Part shown: positions 43,335 to 52,392 of the stretch, one piece after another
How the letters are laid out: each line of letters opens with the position of its first letter
Position numbering within the stretch: the stretch's first letter is position 1
DNA from: Candidatus Magnetominusculus dajiuhuensis
Lineage (GTDB): Bacteria > Nitrospirota > Thermodesulfovibrionia > Thermodesulfovibrionales > Magnetobacteriaceae
Length of the DNA stretch: 64,000 bases
Assembly (NCBI GenBank): GCA_015233465.1
Contig: JADFXP010000013.1
Location: 1-64,000 of the forward strand
Direction: 5' to 3'
Translations under genes and position numbers: made by a program
The notes under the pieces: model-generated
Told to the model about the DNA's origin: nothing
The model's database searches: none
What the model saw: the letters and a program-made list of their open reading frames with translations, nothing else

Positions 43335-44591
43335 TTACTTCAAAAGCGTAAAATAAAACGCAGCACCCTGCCCTACCTTTGACTCAACCCAGACCTGACC
43401 ACCGTGAAGGTTTATTATCTTTTTTACAATAGACAACCCAACACCTGTGCTTTCATGTTTATCCCTTGACTTTAAGGTCTGAAATATCTTAAATATCTTT
43501 TCAAAATATTTATCCTCAATACCAGGCCCATTATCTCTAACACTGAATTTCCAATATATGCCGTCATTTTCACAATTAATATCTACAGTGCCGTCAGGTC
43601 TGTCCACATAATTTATCGCATTTGTGATAAGATTTAAAAAAACCTGTCCTATCATGATCTTTGCACACTTGATACTTGGAAGATTAGAGGCTATATTAAT
43701 CTTAAACCCGCTTGGCAGATCTACAAATTCTATCGCCTCACGTATAATTACATTTATATCTTCTATCGCCATCTCAACATTAACATGTCCCAGCTTTGCA
43801 TACTTTAACAGTCCCTCAATCAGATTATACATACGAGCGCATCTTCGGCTTTGAAGATTTATTAATTCCTTGCCCTTTTCAGGAAGAATATCCCCATAAT
43901 CCGTTAATAAAATGTCAGCAAGCGACCCAATTGCCCTAAGCGGAGCCTTTAGGTCATGAGATACAATATGCGCAAAATCATTTAATTCCTTATTTGATAT
44001 TTCAAGCTCTTCAACCTTTCTCTCAAGCTGCTCATTTAATACCTTCAAACCAAGCTGGGCATTTTGGAGCGCCTTGTTTTGCTGCACCGCGTTTTCATAT
44101 GTAGAAAGAAGCAGGTTTAATATCTGCTGTCTTTCAGATGTAATCAGATGTTTTCTTCCATCAAAAAATATCTCAAGAGGATTACAAACTGACTCTGAGT
44201 CAGCATTTATTGGATTAATCAGCAGATATTCAATGGAAGAGAGCAGATGTTTCACATCATATGGTTTTGTAATATAATTATCAGCCCCTGCATCAAGTCC
44301 TTTGATGATTTCCTTTGGGTCTGAAAGCTGTGTAAGAAGTATTACTGGGATGGTTTTAAGCGTTTTATCGTCTTTAATCTTCCTGCATAATTCAAAACCG
44401 TCCATCTCTGGCATTGAAATGTCACTTACTACAAGCGATATTTTATTTTCTAATAATTTTTCATACCCTACCCTGCCGTTTACAGCCATAACAGTGTTAT
44501 AATTATGACCAGAAAGTATACGCCTTAGAAGTTCAGCCTGAATTGCGCTGTCTTCAACTATCAAGATATTTATTTCTGAATTATTTATCAT
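43335..44591 (-). CDS. Receiver-histidine kinase hybrid (N-terminal REC)
   Basis: The 418-residue protein starts with a receiver domain: ILIVEDSAIQAELLRRIL, VVSDISMPEMDGFELC and DNYITKPYDV. A coiled-coil linker (NEQLERKVEELEISNKELN) leads to the kinase: FAHIVSHDLKAPLRAIG holds the His, LNLITNAINYVDRP is the N-box, RDNGPGIEDKYFEKIF and ESTGVGLSIVKKII the ATP lid. It has no membrane segment, so it is cytoplasmic. An N-terminal receiver suggests input from another kinase. It is 3 bases downstream of the pmbA stop. Confidence 0.93.
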   Translation of the reverse strand: MINNSEINILIVEDSAIQAELLRRILSGHNYNTVMAVNGRVGYEKLLENKISLVVSDISMPEMDGFELCRKIKDDKTLKTIPVILLTQLSDPKEIIKGLDAGADNYITKPYDVKHLLSSIEYLLINPINADSESVCNPLEIFFDGRKHLITSERQQILNLLLSTYENAVQQNKALQNAQLGLKVLNEQLERKVEELEISNKELNDFAHIVSHDLKAPLRAIGSLADILLTDYGDILPEKGKELINLQSRRCARMYNLIEGLLKYAKLGHVNVEMAIEDINVIIREAIEFVDLPSGFKINIASNLPSIKCAKIMIGQVFLNLITNAINYVDRPDGTVDINCENDGIYWKFSVRDNGPGIEDKYFEKIFKIFQTLKSRDKHESTGVGLSIVKKIINLHGGQVWVESKVGQGAAFYFTLLK

Positions 44592-44594
44592 TAA

Positions 44595-45935
44595 TTATGA
44601 ACTAATATCCATCTCATCAATTAACAAACTTGGACATCCAATTCCGCCATAAAATCTCATATCATCGCCTATTGCTGTAACTCTTTTAAATATATCAAGT
44701 ATACTGCCTGTAATAACCGCATCTCTTACAGGAAATCGAACCTCTCCAGACTCAATCCAAAGCCCATTAACCCCAATAGAAAACTCGCCAGTAACAGGGT
44801 TTGCAGTATGAAGCCCCATTGCCTCAGTAATATAAAGCCCTTTTGGAATCATTGCAAAAATCCTATGAAGAGGATAAATAAAATCATCAGTACTTGATTT
44901 AAGATATAAATTAGAAGAACCTACTCCAGGAAGCCCATATATCCCGCTCCTGACCGCATTACCAGTAGATTTACGTCCATCCTTTTTAGCAGTGTATGTA
45001 TTATATAAAAATTCCCTTAATATCCCATCACTTATCAAGATGTTTTTCTGTGAACTTACGCCTTCGCTGTCAAAGGGCCTTGAGGCTGGATGAAATGGCA
45101 GAAGCGGATCATCTATAATAGAAATCTTTTTAGAGACTATCTCTTGCCCAATCCTACCTGAAAGCTGAGATTTTCCTTTTTGAACATTTTCAGAGGATAA
45201 AGAAGATGTTAGTACCCCAAGAAATTCATTAGCAACCGAATTTTCAAGTATTACAGGGGCTTTAACGCTCTCTATTTTCTTAGCGCCTAGTAAATCAATC
45301 GCCCTCTGAGAGGCCTTTTTACCTACCCTTTGCACTGAGCAGTCAGATAATCTCTTACTTGTCTCAAAGTCCCAGCCAACTTGGCTTTCATCATTATGCT
45401 GCGCCATAGCAGTAACAGATATGGAAGACGATGTTGAGCGGTATGTCCCATAAAATCCATTTGAATTAGCAATGAACTTTTCATAATTTGAAAGACTTAC
45501 AGATGCCTTGCGCACTTTTTTTATCCGATTATCAGCATCTAATGCAGATTCCTCAAGTTCAATAGCCATCTTAATAGCGGTTTCTTCAGTTGAATCAACG
45601 ATTGCCTTATCTTCTATCTCAACAATTGGATACAGATTATTTTCTGGAAGTCCATGAAACTCATCCTCTACTCCCCATTTAGCAGAGATAATTGCCTTGT
45701 CTACTACATCTTCCCAAATATCTGTATCTGTAGAATATGAAAATCCAGGCCTTTTGCCAATGATTATTCTAAGCGAAAACCCTGCATCTTCTGAGCGCTC
45801 AAGGGCATCAACCTGCCTATCCTTTGCCTCAACAGAGATTGAGCGGGAAGTCATTGCAAAGACCTCTGCCTGATCTGCGCCTTTTTTAATGGCTGACGCG
45901 AGTATTTTATCTATAGCGTTTTTATCAATCTTCAT
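44595..45935 (-). CDS. PmbA/TldD-family metallopeptidase-like protein
   Basis: The 446-residue protein belongs to the TldD/PmbA family. Markers are the N-terminal ADQAEVFAMTSRSISVEAKD, KRPGFSYSTDTDIW-like segment, PVILENSVANEFLG, LLPFHPASRPFDSEGV and ITEAMGLHTANPVTGEFSIG near the end. TldD/PmbA act as a heterodimer on small peptides (such as microcin precursors); here only one member is present, of PmbA type by its length. The start overlaps the queD end by 11 bases. Confidence 0.87.
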   Translation of the reverse strand: MKIDKNAIDKILASAIKKGADQAEVFAMTSRSISVEAKDRQVDALERSEDAGFSLRIIIGKRPGFSYSTDTDIWEDVVDKAIISAKWGVEDEFHGLPENNLYPIVEIEDKAIVDSTEETAIKMAIELEESALDADNRIKKVRKASVSLSNYEKFIANSNGFYGTYRSTSSSISVTAMAQHNDESQVGWDFETSKRLSDCSVQRVGKKASQRAIDLLGAKKIESVKAPVILENSVANEFLGVLTSSLSSENVQKGKSQLSGRIGQEIVSKKISIIDDPLLPFHPASRPFDSEGVSSQKNILISDGILREFLYNTYTAKKDGRKSTGNAVRSGIYGLPGVGSSNLYLKSSTDDFIYPLHRIFAMIPKGLYITEAMGLHTANPVTGEFSIGVNGLWIESGEVRFPVRDAVITGSILDIFKRVTAIGDDMRFYGGIGCPSLLIDEMDISS

Positions 45936-46296
45936 AGTAAGTAGCAGAGGCAGTTTCAGATTCCCAAACCGTTATAGCTGCAACAGATACATTTTCTTCA
46001 TCAATTTTCTTTATCAATGAATCATATACCCATTTTGCAATATTTTCTGACGACGGATTGATCTGTGTAAATGGAAATATTTCATTTAAAAATCCATGAT
46101 CAACTGTGCTTAATATCTCCTTAGTATAGTCTTTTATCTGATGAAAATCCATGCCAAGGTCAATCTCATTGAGTTTTTCAACCTGTATAAATACCTGTAC
46201 CTTCCAGTTATGCCCATGCAGAGCCTCACACTTTCCCTTATAACCCCTTAATTGGTGAGCTGCAGCAAAACCTGTCTCTACCATTAATTCAAACAT
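45925..46296 (-). CDS. queD: 6-carboxy-tetrahydropterin synthase (QueD)
   Basis: The 123-residue protein is a QueD/PTPS-type enzyme. Zinc ligands are in ETGFAAAHQLRG and in HGHNWKVQVFI; the catalytic Cys is in GKCEALHGHNW. SSENIAKWVYDSL and TVWESETASATYYED complete the fold. It feeds queuosine synthesis. It overlaps hpt by 8 bases upstream and pmbA by 11 bases downstream. No queC/queE is adjacent. Confidence 0.9.
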   Translation of the reverse strand: MFELMVETGFAAAHQLRGYKGKCEALHGHNWKVQVFIQVEKLNEIDLGMDFHQIKDYTKEILSTVDHGFLNEIFPFTQINPSSENIAKWVYDSLIKKIDEENVSVAAITVWESETASATYYED

Positions 46297-46849
46297 TATC
46301 TTCCTTTTTTGAGGAATCTTCTAAGACCTTTATATCTGGCAAGTTTCTATACCTTCCTTCATAATCAAGCCCATAACCAACAATAAATCTATTTGGTATC
46401 TTAAATCCAATATAATCAATGGTTACATCAGCAGTGCGTCTTTCGCTTTTATCCAAAAGAGCACATATTTTTAGAGACCTTGGGGATTTCTTTTTAACAA
46501 GCTCTATGGTTTTATTCATGGTCAAACCAGTATCAATTATGTCATCAACGATCAATACATCTTTCCCAATAAGATCATTGAGCGGGTCATAAAGCAGCTT
46601 GACCTGACCTGATGAGGCATCTTTTATATAGCTTTGAGCAGCAATAAAATCAACCGTCAGATCAAGATTAATCTTACGAATCAGGTCTGCAAAAAACATA
46701 AAAGCGCCTTTTAAAATGCCAACAACAAGTAAATTGGCTTCTCTATAATCAATAGTAATCTGTAAAGCAAGTTCATTTACCCTTTGCTCTATCTCTGATT
46801 GAGTAAACAGGGTCTTAGACCCGTTTGAAAAAGTTTTACCTAAAATCAT
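46289..46849 (-). CDS. hpt: Hypoxanthine phosphoribosyltransferase
   Basis: The 186-residue enzyme salvages hypoxanthine/guanine with PRPP. The PRPP motif is VLIVDDIIDTGLTM; LLVVGILKGAFMFFADL and FVIGYGLDYEGRYRNLPDI are typical. Near the N-terminus the residues NGSKTLF are encoded by a 20-base palindrome identical in wording to repeats elsewhere (40003-40022). The TLFTQSEIEQRV segment that follows is the usual start of the conserved region, so a repeat appears to have been absorbed into the coding sequence. Confidence 0.94.
   Translation of the reverse strand: MILGKTFSNGSKTLFTQSEIEQRVNELALQITIDYREANLLVVGILKGAFMFFADLIRKINLDLTVDFIAAQSYIKDASSGQVKLLYDPLNDLIGKDVLIVDDIIDTGLTMNKTIELVKKKSPRSLKICALLDKSERRTADVTIDYIGFKIPNRFIVGYGLDYEGRYRNLPDIKVLEDSSKKEDNV
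46806..46829. repeat. CAGGGTCTNAGACCCG palindrome inside hpt
   Basis: AAACAGGGTCTTAGACCCGTTT within the hpt coding region, about 7 codons after its start. It matches the palindromes near 2957 and at 40003 with one base different in the centre. Confidence 0.8.
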
Positions 46850-46922
46850 TTTAAGAAACCCCCTATGAACTTATATATTAACAAAATCATATGGGAATAG
46901 TAAATTGATTTATTAATGGGGA

Positions 46923-47429
46923 TCAAGACCAGACTAAAGGGGTATGAATTTTATAATCCATAGTATGACTATGACAAAGAGCCATTGCCAAGGCATCAGA
47001 AGAATCAAATGAGAGATCCTGTTTTATTCCAAGTATTGCCTTGACCATATGCTGAACCTGTTTTTTATCTGCGTGCCCGTAACCTGTAACAGACTGCTTT
47101 ATCTCAAGTGCGCTGTATTCAATCACTGGAATATCCTGCATAGACGCTGTAAGCATTGCTACCCCTCTTGCATGTCCCAAATGAAGCGCCGATTTAATGC
47201 CTTTTGCAAAAAATATCTTTTCAATCACTGCCTCATCAGGCTGATATGTATGAATAATCTCTGAAAGACCTTCATGGAGATATTTAAGCCTGACAGATAA
47301 AGGCTGTTTTTTGGGCATGGCTATCTGACCTGCGGTTATATATATAGTTGCACCGCGCTCCTTCCTAATTATTCCGTACCCGCACATTATGCTGCCCGGG
47401 TCTATTCCTATGACAATCTTATCTTGCAT
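46923..47429 (-). CDS. ruvC: Holliday junction resolvase RuvC
   Basis: The 168-residue nuclease has the RNase-H-fold acidic residues: Asp in VIGIDPGSIMCGYGI, Glu in AVIEKIFFAKG, and the closing SSDALAMALCH. GYGHADKKQVQHMVKAIL is the conserved basic helix. It cuts Holliday junctions with RuvAB; those genes are not in the window. The upstream lipoprotein frame runs into its start by about 20 bases. Confidence 0.95.
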   Translation of the reverse strand: MQDKIVIGIDPGSIMCGYGIIRKERGATIYITAGQIAMPKKQPLSVRLKYLHEGLSEIIHTYQPDEAVIEKIFFAKGIKSALHLGHARGVAMLTASMQDIPVIEYSALEIKQSVTGYGHADKKQVQHMVKAILGIKQDLSFDSSDALAMALCHSHTMDYKIHTPLVWS

Positions 47430-47578
47430 AATTCTATCCGTTCTTTATTTAATTGATTATAAGTCTCTACTGGAGGAATCAATTTGCCTTTTTTCCCGCA
47501 TGAATCTACCAGCATACAGGACATTACAAACATAATTAAATATAAAAATATTTTAATGAATAAAAAATATCTATTCAT
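47408..47578 (-). CDS. LptM-like small lipoprotein between argH and ruvC
   Basis: A 56-residue frame starts at ATG 47578, whose ATGA overlaps the argH stop, and ends within ruvC. A hydrophobic N-terminus leads to a VDSCGKKGKLIPP segment, which matches the CGxKGxLxxP pattern of LptM/YifL-type lipoproteins, often found beside argH or lysA/dapF. Those proteins help oxidative assembly of the LPS transporter LptD. The lipobox is LVDSC, weaker than usual; an earlier MSC (position 20-21) could serve instead. Too short for many gene finders. Confidence 0.6.
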   Translation of the reverse strand: MNRYFLFIKIFLYLIMFVMSCMLVDSCGKKGKLIPPVETYNQLNKERIELCKIRLS

Positions 47579-48957
47579 ATCTTATTTCTATAATCTCTAA
47601 GGAAATTTTTAATCTGCCTCTCTACTTCAGTCGGCGATGTCCCGCCAAGAGACGTTCGCGCAGTTACAGAGGCTGAAAGCGTCAGCTTATGATAGATATC
47701 CTCTCCTATCACACTTGAGAACTCCTTGTATATATCTAATGACAAGCTTTCAAGTTCAGCATTATTATCTATGCAATATCTTACAACCCTGCCTGTAATC
47801 TCATGGGCATTTCTAAATGGAATGCCCTTTTTTACCAAATATTCTGCTAAATCTGTAGCAAGGCTGTAACCAGAGCCTGCGGTATTTAATAACCGTTCTA
47901 CATTAAAAGTAACGCTGCCCAGCAATTCAGTTAAAATACTTAGGACTGCCTTAATTGTATCAATAACCTCAAAAAGCGGCGTTTTATCTTCCTGCATATC
48001 CCTATTATATGCAAGAGGCAGACCCTTCATCGTTGTCAGGATATTTATTAAAGCCCCATAGATCTTACCGGTTTTACCTCTTATTAATTCAAGTACATCC
48101 GGGTTTTTCTTTTGAGGCATGATGCTTGAACCAGTTGTAAAGGCATCTGAAAGTTTTATAAATGAAAACTCCTCAGTTGCCCATAATATCAATTCCTCTG
48201 CCATTCTGCTTAGGTGCATCATTATTATAGAGACATCTGAAATAAACTCTATAACAAAGTCCCTGTCACTTACTGCATCAATACTGTTTTCAGAAATCCT
48301 GTCAAATCCTAAAAGCTCAGCCGTATAAGCCCGATCTGTGTTAAGGGTTGTTCCAGCAAGCGCGCAAGCTCCAAGGGGCATAGTATTTATCCTTTTATAG
48401 ACATCTCTAAGCCTCTCAATATCACGTTTAAACATCTCTAAATATGCCAGCATATAATGAGCTAAGGTTACTGGCTGCGCCCTTTGCAGATGTGTATAGC
48501 CGGGCATTATAGTCCTTGTGTGTATCTTTGCAATATCAATCAAGACATCCTGTAAGTCTTTTAATAGATTAATAATCAAGGATGTTTCATGCCTAAGATA
48601 TAATCTAAGGTCAAGTGCAACCTGATCATTTCTTGAACGCGCAGTATGAACCTTGCCTCCTACATCTCCAATTCTATGTATAAGGGCGGATTCTATGTTC
48701 ATGTGAATATCTTCAAGTTCCTGTTTGAAGACAAACGCGCCTGTTTCAATATCTCTTGCAATAGAATTTAGCCCTTCAATTATATCTTCAGCGTCTTTGT
48801 GAGATATAATACCTTGATGAGCAAGCATCTTTGTATGCGCAATACTTCCTTCAATATCATAACGCCAAAGTCTTTGATCAAATGATATTGACTCAGTAAA
48901 CTCTTCTACGCTCAAAGCTGTTGCTGCATTAAATCTTCCTGACCATAATTTCTTCAT
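47575..48957 (-). CDS. argH: Argininosuccinate lyase
   Basis: The 460-residue enzyme forms arginine and fumarate. The N-terminus KKLWSGRFNAATA, HTARSRNDQVALDLRLYLR, GYTHLQRAQPVTLAHYM and the signature TGSSIMPQKKNPDVLELIRG are all present, with a normal length. Its first 35 bases are repeated twice upstream in a 70-base tandem array (48923-49097), each upstream copy giving a tiny frame MKKLWS followed by a stop. The LptM-like gene overlaps its stop codon. Confidence 0.96.
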   Translation of the reverse strand: MKKLWSGRFNAATALSVEEFTESISFDQRLWRYDIEGSIAHTKMLAHQGIISHKDAEDIIEGLNSIARDIETGAFVFKQELEDIHMNIESALIHRIGDVGGKVHTARSRNDQVALDLRLYLRHETSLIINLLKDLQDVLIDIAKIHTRTIMPGYTHLQRAQPVTLAHYMLAYLEMFKRDIERLRDVYKRINTMPLGACALAGTTLNTDRAYTAELLGFDRISENSIDAVSDRDFVIEFISDVSIIMMHLSRMAEELILWATEEFSFIKLSDAFTTGSSIMPQKKNPDVLELIRGKTGKIYGALINILTTMKGLPLAYNRDMQEDKTPLFEVIDTIKAVLSILTELLGSVTFNVERLLNTAGSGYSLATDLAEYLVKKGIPFRNAHEITGRVVRYCIDNNAELESLSLDIYKEFSSVIGEDIYHKLTLSASVTARTSLGGTSPTEVERQIKNFLRDYRNKI

Positions 48958-49097
48958 TTCAATATTATTCTCAAGCGCTCACCAAATAGTACGCTGCATT
49001 AAACCTTCATGACCATAATTTCTTCATTTCAATATTATTCTCAAGCGCTCACCAAATAGTACGCTGCATTAAACCTTCATGACCATAATTTCTTCAT
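48923..49097 (-). repeat. 70-base tandem array containing the argH start
   Basis: The block GCTGCATTAAA.CTTC.TGA, CCATAATTTCTTCAT recurs at 48923-48957, 48993-49027 and 49063-49097, exactly 70 bases apart, with ATTTCAATATTATTCTC and CGCTCACCAAATAGTACG between. The first copy is the real argH start; the other two differ by TGA instead of GGA, so they encode only MKKLWS. Confidence 0.95.
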
Positions 49098-49240
49098 AAC
49101 ACCAAAGGATATAACTTTTTAATCTATAAGTCAATAGTTCAATACAGAAAATTTCTCATTTACATAATTTTTACAAATAGGTTTGTTTAGAATGCCTGTT
49201 TCTTTTTAAATATCGTTTTTTATGCGGTTACATTGTATAA

Positions 49241-49327
49241 TTAGAACATGACCTTACATTAAGGCTGGGAGGTATGCTCGCTGCCGGCATTGCGATTGTT
49301 GCTGCGCTTGTTAAACTGCTTAGTTAG
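49241..49327 (+). pseudogene. C-terminal remnant of a DUF1640-like coiled-coil membrane protein
   Basis: A short open frame reads LEHDLTLRLGGMLAAGIAIV then AALVKLLS and stops. It matches the hydrophobic C-terminal anchor (LRLGG..AAGI..VAALIKLL) of DUF1640-like proteins and is GC-richer than its surroundings. There is no upstream coil, and a TAA stops the frame just before. The intergenic stretch 49098-49362 shows no other gene. Confidence 0.55.
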
Positions 49328-49362
49328 CTGATGTATAGAAGTTATGGACGTTGAACATATTC

Positions 49363-52300
49363 CTACTCCGTTTCAACTGACCTCAAAAGAAGCGGTAAAA
49401 ACAAAAGTATCATTATAGTTCCAACAAACATCCCTCCAACTACCACAATGGCAAGAGGTTTTTGAACCTGACTCCCAATTCCATGGGACATTGATGCAGG
49501 CAGTAATCCAAATGATGCTACAATTCCACCCATAAGCACTGGCCTGAATTTATCCGTTACAGTCTCTATTATCGCAGTCTCCTTGCTTAAACCGTCTCTA
49601 ATCAGCCTGATATAATGATTTATAATAATAGATGAATTAAGCACAGAAACCCCAATAATTGAAATAAATCCAACCATTGAAGACACACTAAGAGATTCCC
49701 CTGTAATCAGCAGACTCATAAGCCCTGCAAACACTGAAAATAATGGAGAAGCCATAGTTATAAATACATTTTTTACAGACCTATAAAGTATATATAAAGA
49801 TGTAAGAATCAGGAAAAACGATATTGGCACTGAGACAGAAAAACGCTTAAAAGATTCTTTCATCTCATTAAACATCCCGCTCCACATCATGAAATATCCC
49901 TCTGGAAGCTGAATCTTAGACGTTGCAGCCTGAGCCTTTGCAACAGTGCCTCCAAGGTCTTTTGAGGTAACTGAAAACTTTACAGGTATATATCTCCTAA
50001 ACCCTTCTCTATAGATAAATGACGCTCCAGTATCGTAATGGATATTAGCTACCCTTGAAAGTGGAACAACTCCTCCGTTTGAAAGGACAAGCGGGATGCT
50101 TGAGATCTTTCCATAAACCTTTTTATATTCAGAAGGAAAACTGACCATAAGTGAGAAACTCTTCTCTCCTTCAATTACCTTGCTTATCTCTTTGCCGCCA
50201 AGTGCGGCTGAAACTGTATCAAGCACATCCTGTACAGTCAGTCCAAGTGCAGAGACATTCTCCCTATTTACCTCTATTAGCAGATTAGGCTGTCCTAATT
50301 CCTTCATTATTCCCACATCTTCTATGCCAGCGGTCTTTTCAAGACCATCTTTAACACCTTTTGCTGCTTCTTCAAGTTTAATCAGATCATCGCCAAAAAT
50401 CTTTACTGAATTCTCACCTTTGACTCCAGACATTGCCTCTTCAAGGTTATCCTCTATATATTGTGACAGATTAATGTCAGCATTTGGAAAAAGAGCCTTT
50501 AATTTTTCTCTAATATTATCTTCAAGCAGTTCTTTTGTCTGTCCTGCCTTCCATTGATCATAGGGCCTGAGCATTACATTGTATTCTGTATTAAAAGGAC
50601 CAGAAGCATCTGAGCCGTCTTCAGGTCTTCCAGCCTGAGATTGAACGGTCTGTACTTCAGGATAAGTGAGCAAAATATCATTTACCTTTAAAGAATTTTC
50701 ATATGACTTCTCCAGTGAAATAGAAGATGGAAACACTATCCTCATATAAATATTGCCTTCATCCATCTTAGGCAGAAACTGACTGCCTATCATATTTCCC
50801 CCTATTATTAGCCCAGCAGCAACAACAGTAAATACTATAATAAGCGCCTTCTTCGTATTTGGAAGCAATATCTTAACAACACGGATATATCCAGCATTAA
50901 GATACCTTACAAAACCGAATTCCTTGTCATGTACATTTCTCAAAAAAAGACTCTTCGCTGCCACAAGATATGTAAAAGTCAAAATCAAGGTAAATACAAT
51001 TGCATATATATAAGTCTTTGCCATAGGGGAGAAAATCTCCGCTTCAGCTCCCTTCATCATAAATATAGGAATAAATGCTAAGAGTATAATCATGATTGAA
51101 AAAAACATCGGTTTGCTTACCTCAGACGCTGCCTTCTCAATTGACCTTAGTCCAAAACCATAACGCTTAGACAGCCTAAAATAGTCTTCTATGAGTATAA
51201 GAGGAATATCTACAATAATTCCGAAATCTATAGCGCCAATAGATAGCAGATTAGCAGAGTCCCCTTTTAACGCCATAATAGCAAGGGTTATCAGCAGAGA
51301 TATCGGGATTACAAAGGCAGTGATAAGGGCTGCCCTTACATTTCCAAGAAATAGAAATAACGCTATTGCAACAAGCGCAATACCTGATAATGCAGTTTCA
51401 ATAACCTTCTTAACCACTGTAATAATAAGGTTCCACCTTTCATAAAAAGGGGAAACCTTTATTCCCTTTGGAAGTATTCTCTTATTTAGTTCTCTAATCT
51501 TATGATGTATAGATTTTATTGATGGAATACTCTGAGCTCCCTTTCTAAGAACCACAGTGCCCCTTACAATGTCATGATTATTATTCATTGAGGCTATTCC
51601 AGTTCTCGGGAAATTACCGATAGAGACCTGCGCAATATTTTTTATAAGTATTGGTTTCCCATTTTTTACAATCACAAGGGCATTATTAATATCTTCAAGG
51701 CTTTTGATAAGTCCTAATCCCCTGACCATATAATATTGATCACCCATCTCAACAACCCTTCCGCCAACATTCAGATTCGTCTTTGAAAGGGCATCAATGA
51801 CCTGAGAAAGGGTTATTCCAAATTTGACTAGATTTTCAGGCTGTACAATAACATTATAGGTCTTTATATACCCTCCAAAACTTGGCACATCCTCAACTCC
51901 GTCTGCTGTCTTTAGATACCTTGAGACTGTCCAATCCTGAATAGTCCTTAATTCAAGCAGATTATCAGAACCTGTTATAGTATATCTCATAACCTCGCCA
52001 ATAGGATTTGGAACAATAGAAGGTTGTATACCTTCAGGCAGCGTTACATTTGAAAGCCTGTTAATAACCTCCTGCTTTGCAGATTTATAGTTTATTGCAT
52101 AAGAAAACTTACACTTTATATCAGAAAGCCCATAAAGAGATATTGAATTTATCCTCTCAAGCCCCTCCATGCCTGCAAGTGCTATCTCCGTAGGAATGGT
52201 TATCTGCCTCTCCACCTCTTCTGCAGACCTGCCTTCAAACAAAGATGTAATTTCTATGATAGCTGGCGCTGGATCTGGAAATGCCTCAATATTTAGATCT

Positions 52301-52392
52301 CTTACAAAAAATAAAGAGATAATAAACCCTGCCATTATCAGGAGTAGAAATAAAATACTATTATCACTAACAAATAAAACCCATTTTCTCAT
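49363..52392 (-). CDS. HME-type RND heavy-metal efflux pump (CzcA/CusA-like)
   Basis: A 1009-residue RND transporter. TM4 carries DFGIIVDIPLILIED: Asp389, Asp395 and Glu402 match the D/D/E proton-relay and metal signature of CzcA-type pumps. Twelve membrane helices with two large periplasmic loops are as expected; NIEAFPDPAPAIIEI is the usual N-terminal porter start. It exports divalent cations such as Co, Zn, Cd or Ni. The exact metal is unknown: methionine pairs of CusA are not evident. It overlaps the membrane-fusion gene by 4 bases and is last in the tripartite operon. Confidence 0.93.
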   Translation of the reverse strand: MRKWVLFVSDNSILFLLLIMAGFIISLFFVRDLNIEAFPDPAPAIIEITSLFEGRSAEEVERQITIPTEIALAGMEGLERINSISLYGLSDIKCKFSYAINYKSAKQEVINRLSNVTLPEGIQPSIVPNPIGEVMRYTITGSDNLLELRTIQDWTVSRYLKTADGVEDVPSFGGYIKTYNVIVQPENLVKFGITLSQVIDALSKTNLNVGGRVVEMGDQYYMVRGLGLIKSLEDINNALVIVKNGKPILIKNIAQVSIGNFPRTGIASMNNNHDIVRGTVVLRKGAQSIPSIKSIHHKIRELNKRILPKGIKVSPFYERWNLIITVVKKVIETALSGIALVAIALFLFLGNVRAALITAFVIPISLLITLAIMALKGDSANLLSIGAIDFGIIVDIPLILIEDYFRLSKRYGFGLRSIEKAASEVSKPMFFSIMIILLAFIPIFMMKGAEAEIFSPMAKTYIYAIVFTLILTFTYLVAAKSLFLRNVHDKEFGFVRYLNAGYIRVVKILLPNTKKALIIVFTVVAAGLIIGGNMIGSQFLPKMDEGNIYMRIVFPSSISLEKSYENSLKVNDILLTYPEVQTVQSQAGRPEDGSDASGPFNTEYNVMLRPYDQWKAGQTKELLEDNIREKLKALFPNADINLSQYIEDNLEEAMSGVKGENSVKIFGDDLIKLEEAAKGVKDGLEKTAGIEDVGIMKELGQPNLLIEVNRENVSALGLTVQDVLDTVSAALGGKEISKVIEGEKSFSLMVSFPSEYKKVYGKISSIPLVLSNGGVVPLSRVANIHYDTGASFIYREGFRRYIPVKFSVTSKDLGGTVAKAQAATSKIQLPEGYFMMWSGMFNEMKESFKRFSVSVPISFFLILTSLYILYRSVKNVFITMASPLFSVFAGLMSLLITGESLSVSSMVGFISIIGVSVLNSSIIINHYIRLIRDGLSKETAIIETVTDKFRPVLMGGIVASFGLLPASMSHGIGSQVQKPLAIVVVGGMFVGTIMILLFLPLLLRSVETE

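Noticed and set aside
48923-49097. CRISPR-like array
   Set aside because: The units are 70 bases with no unique spacers, contain the argH start, and no cas genes are present.
49363-52392. CusA-type copper/silver specificity for the RND pump
   Set aside because: The methionine-relay residues are not evident; only the general HME acidic signature is seen, so the metal is left open.
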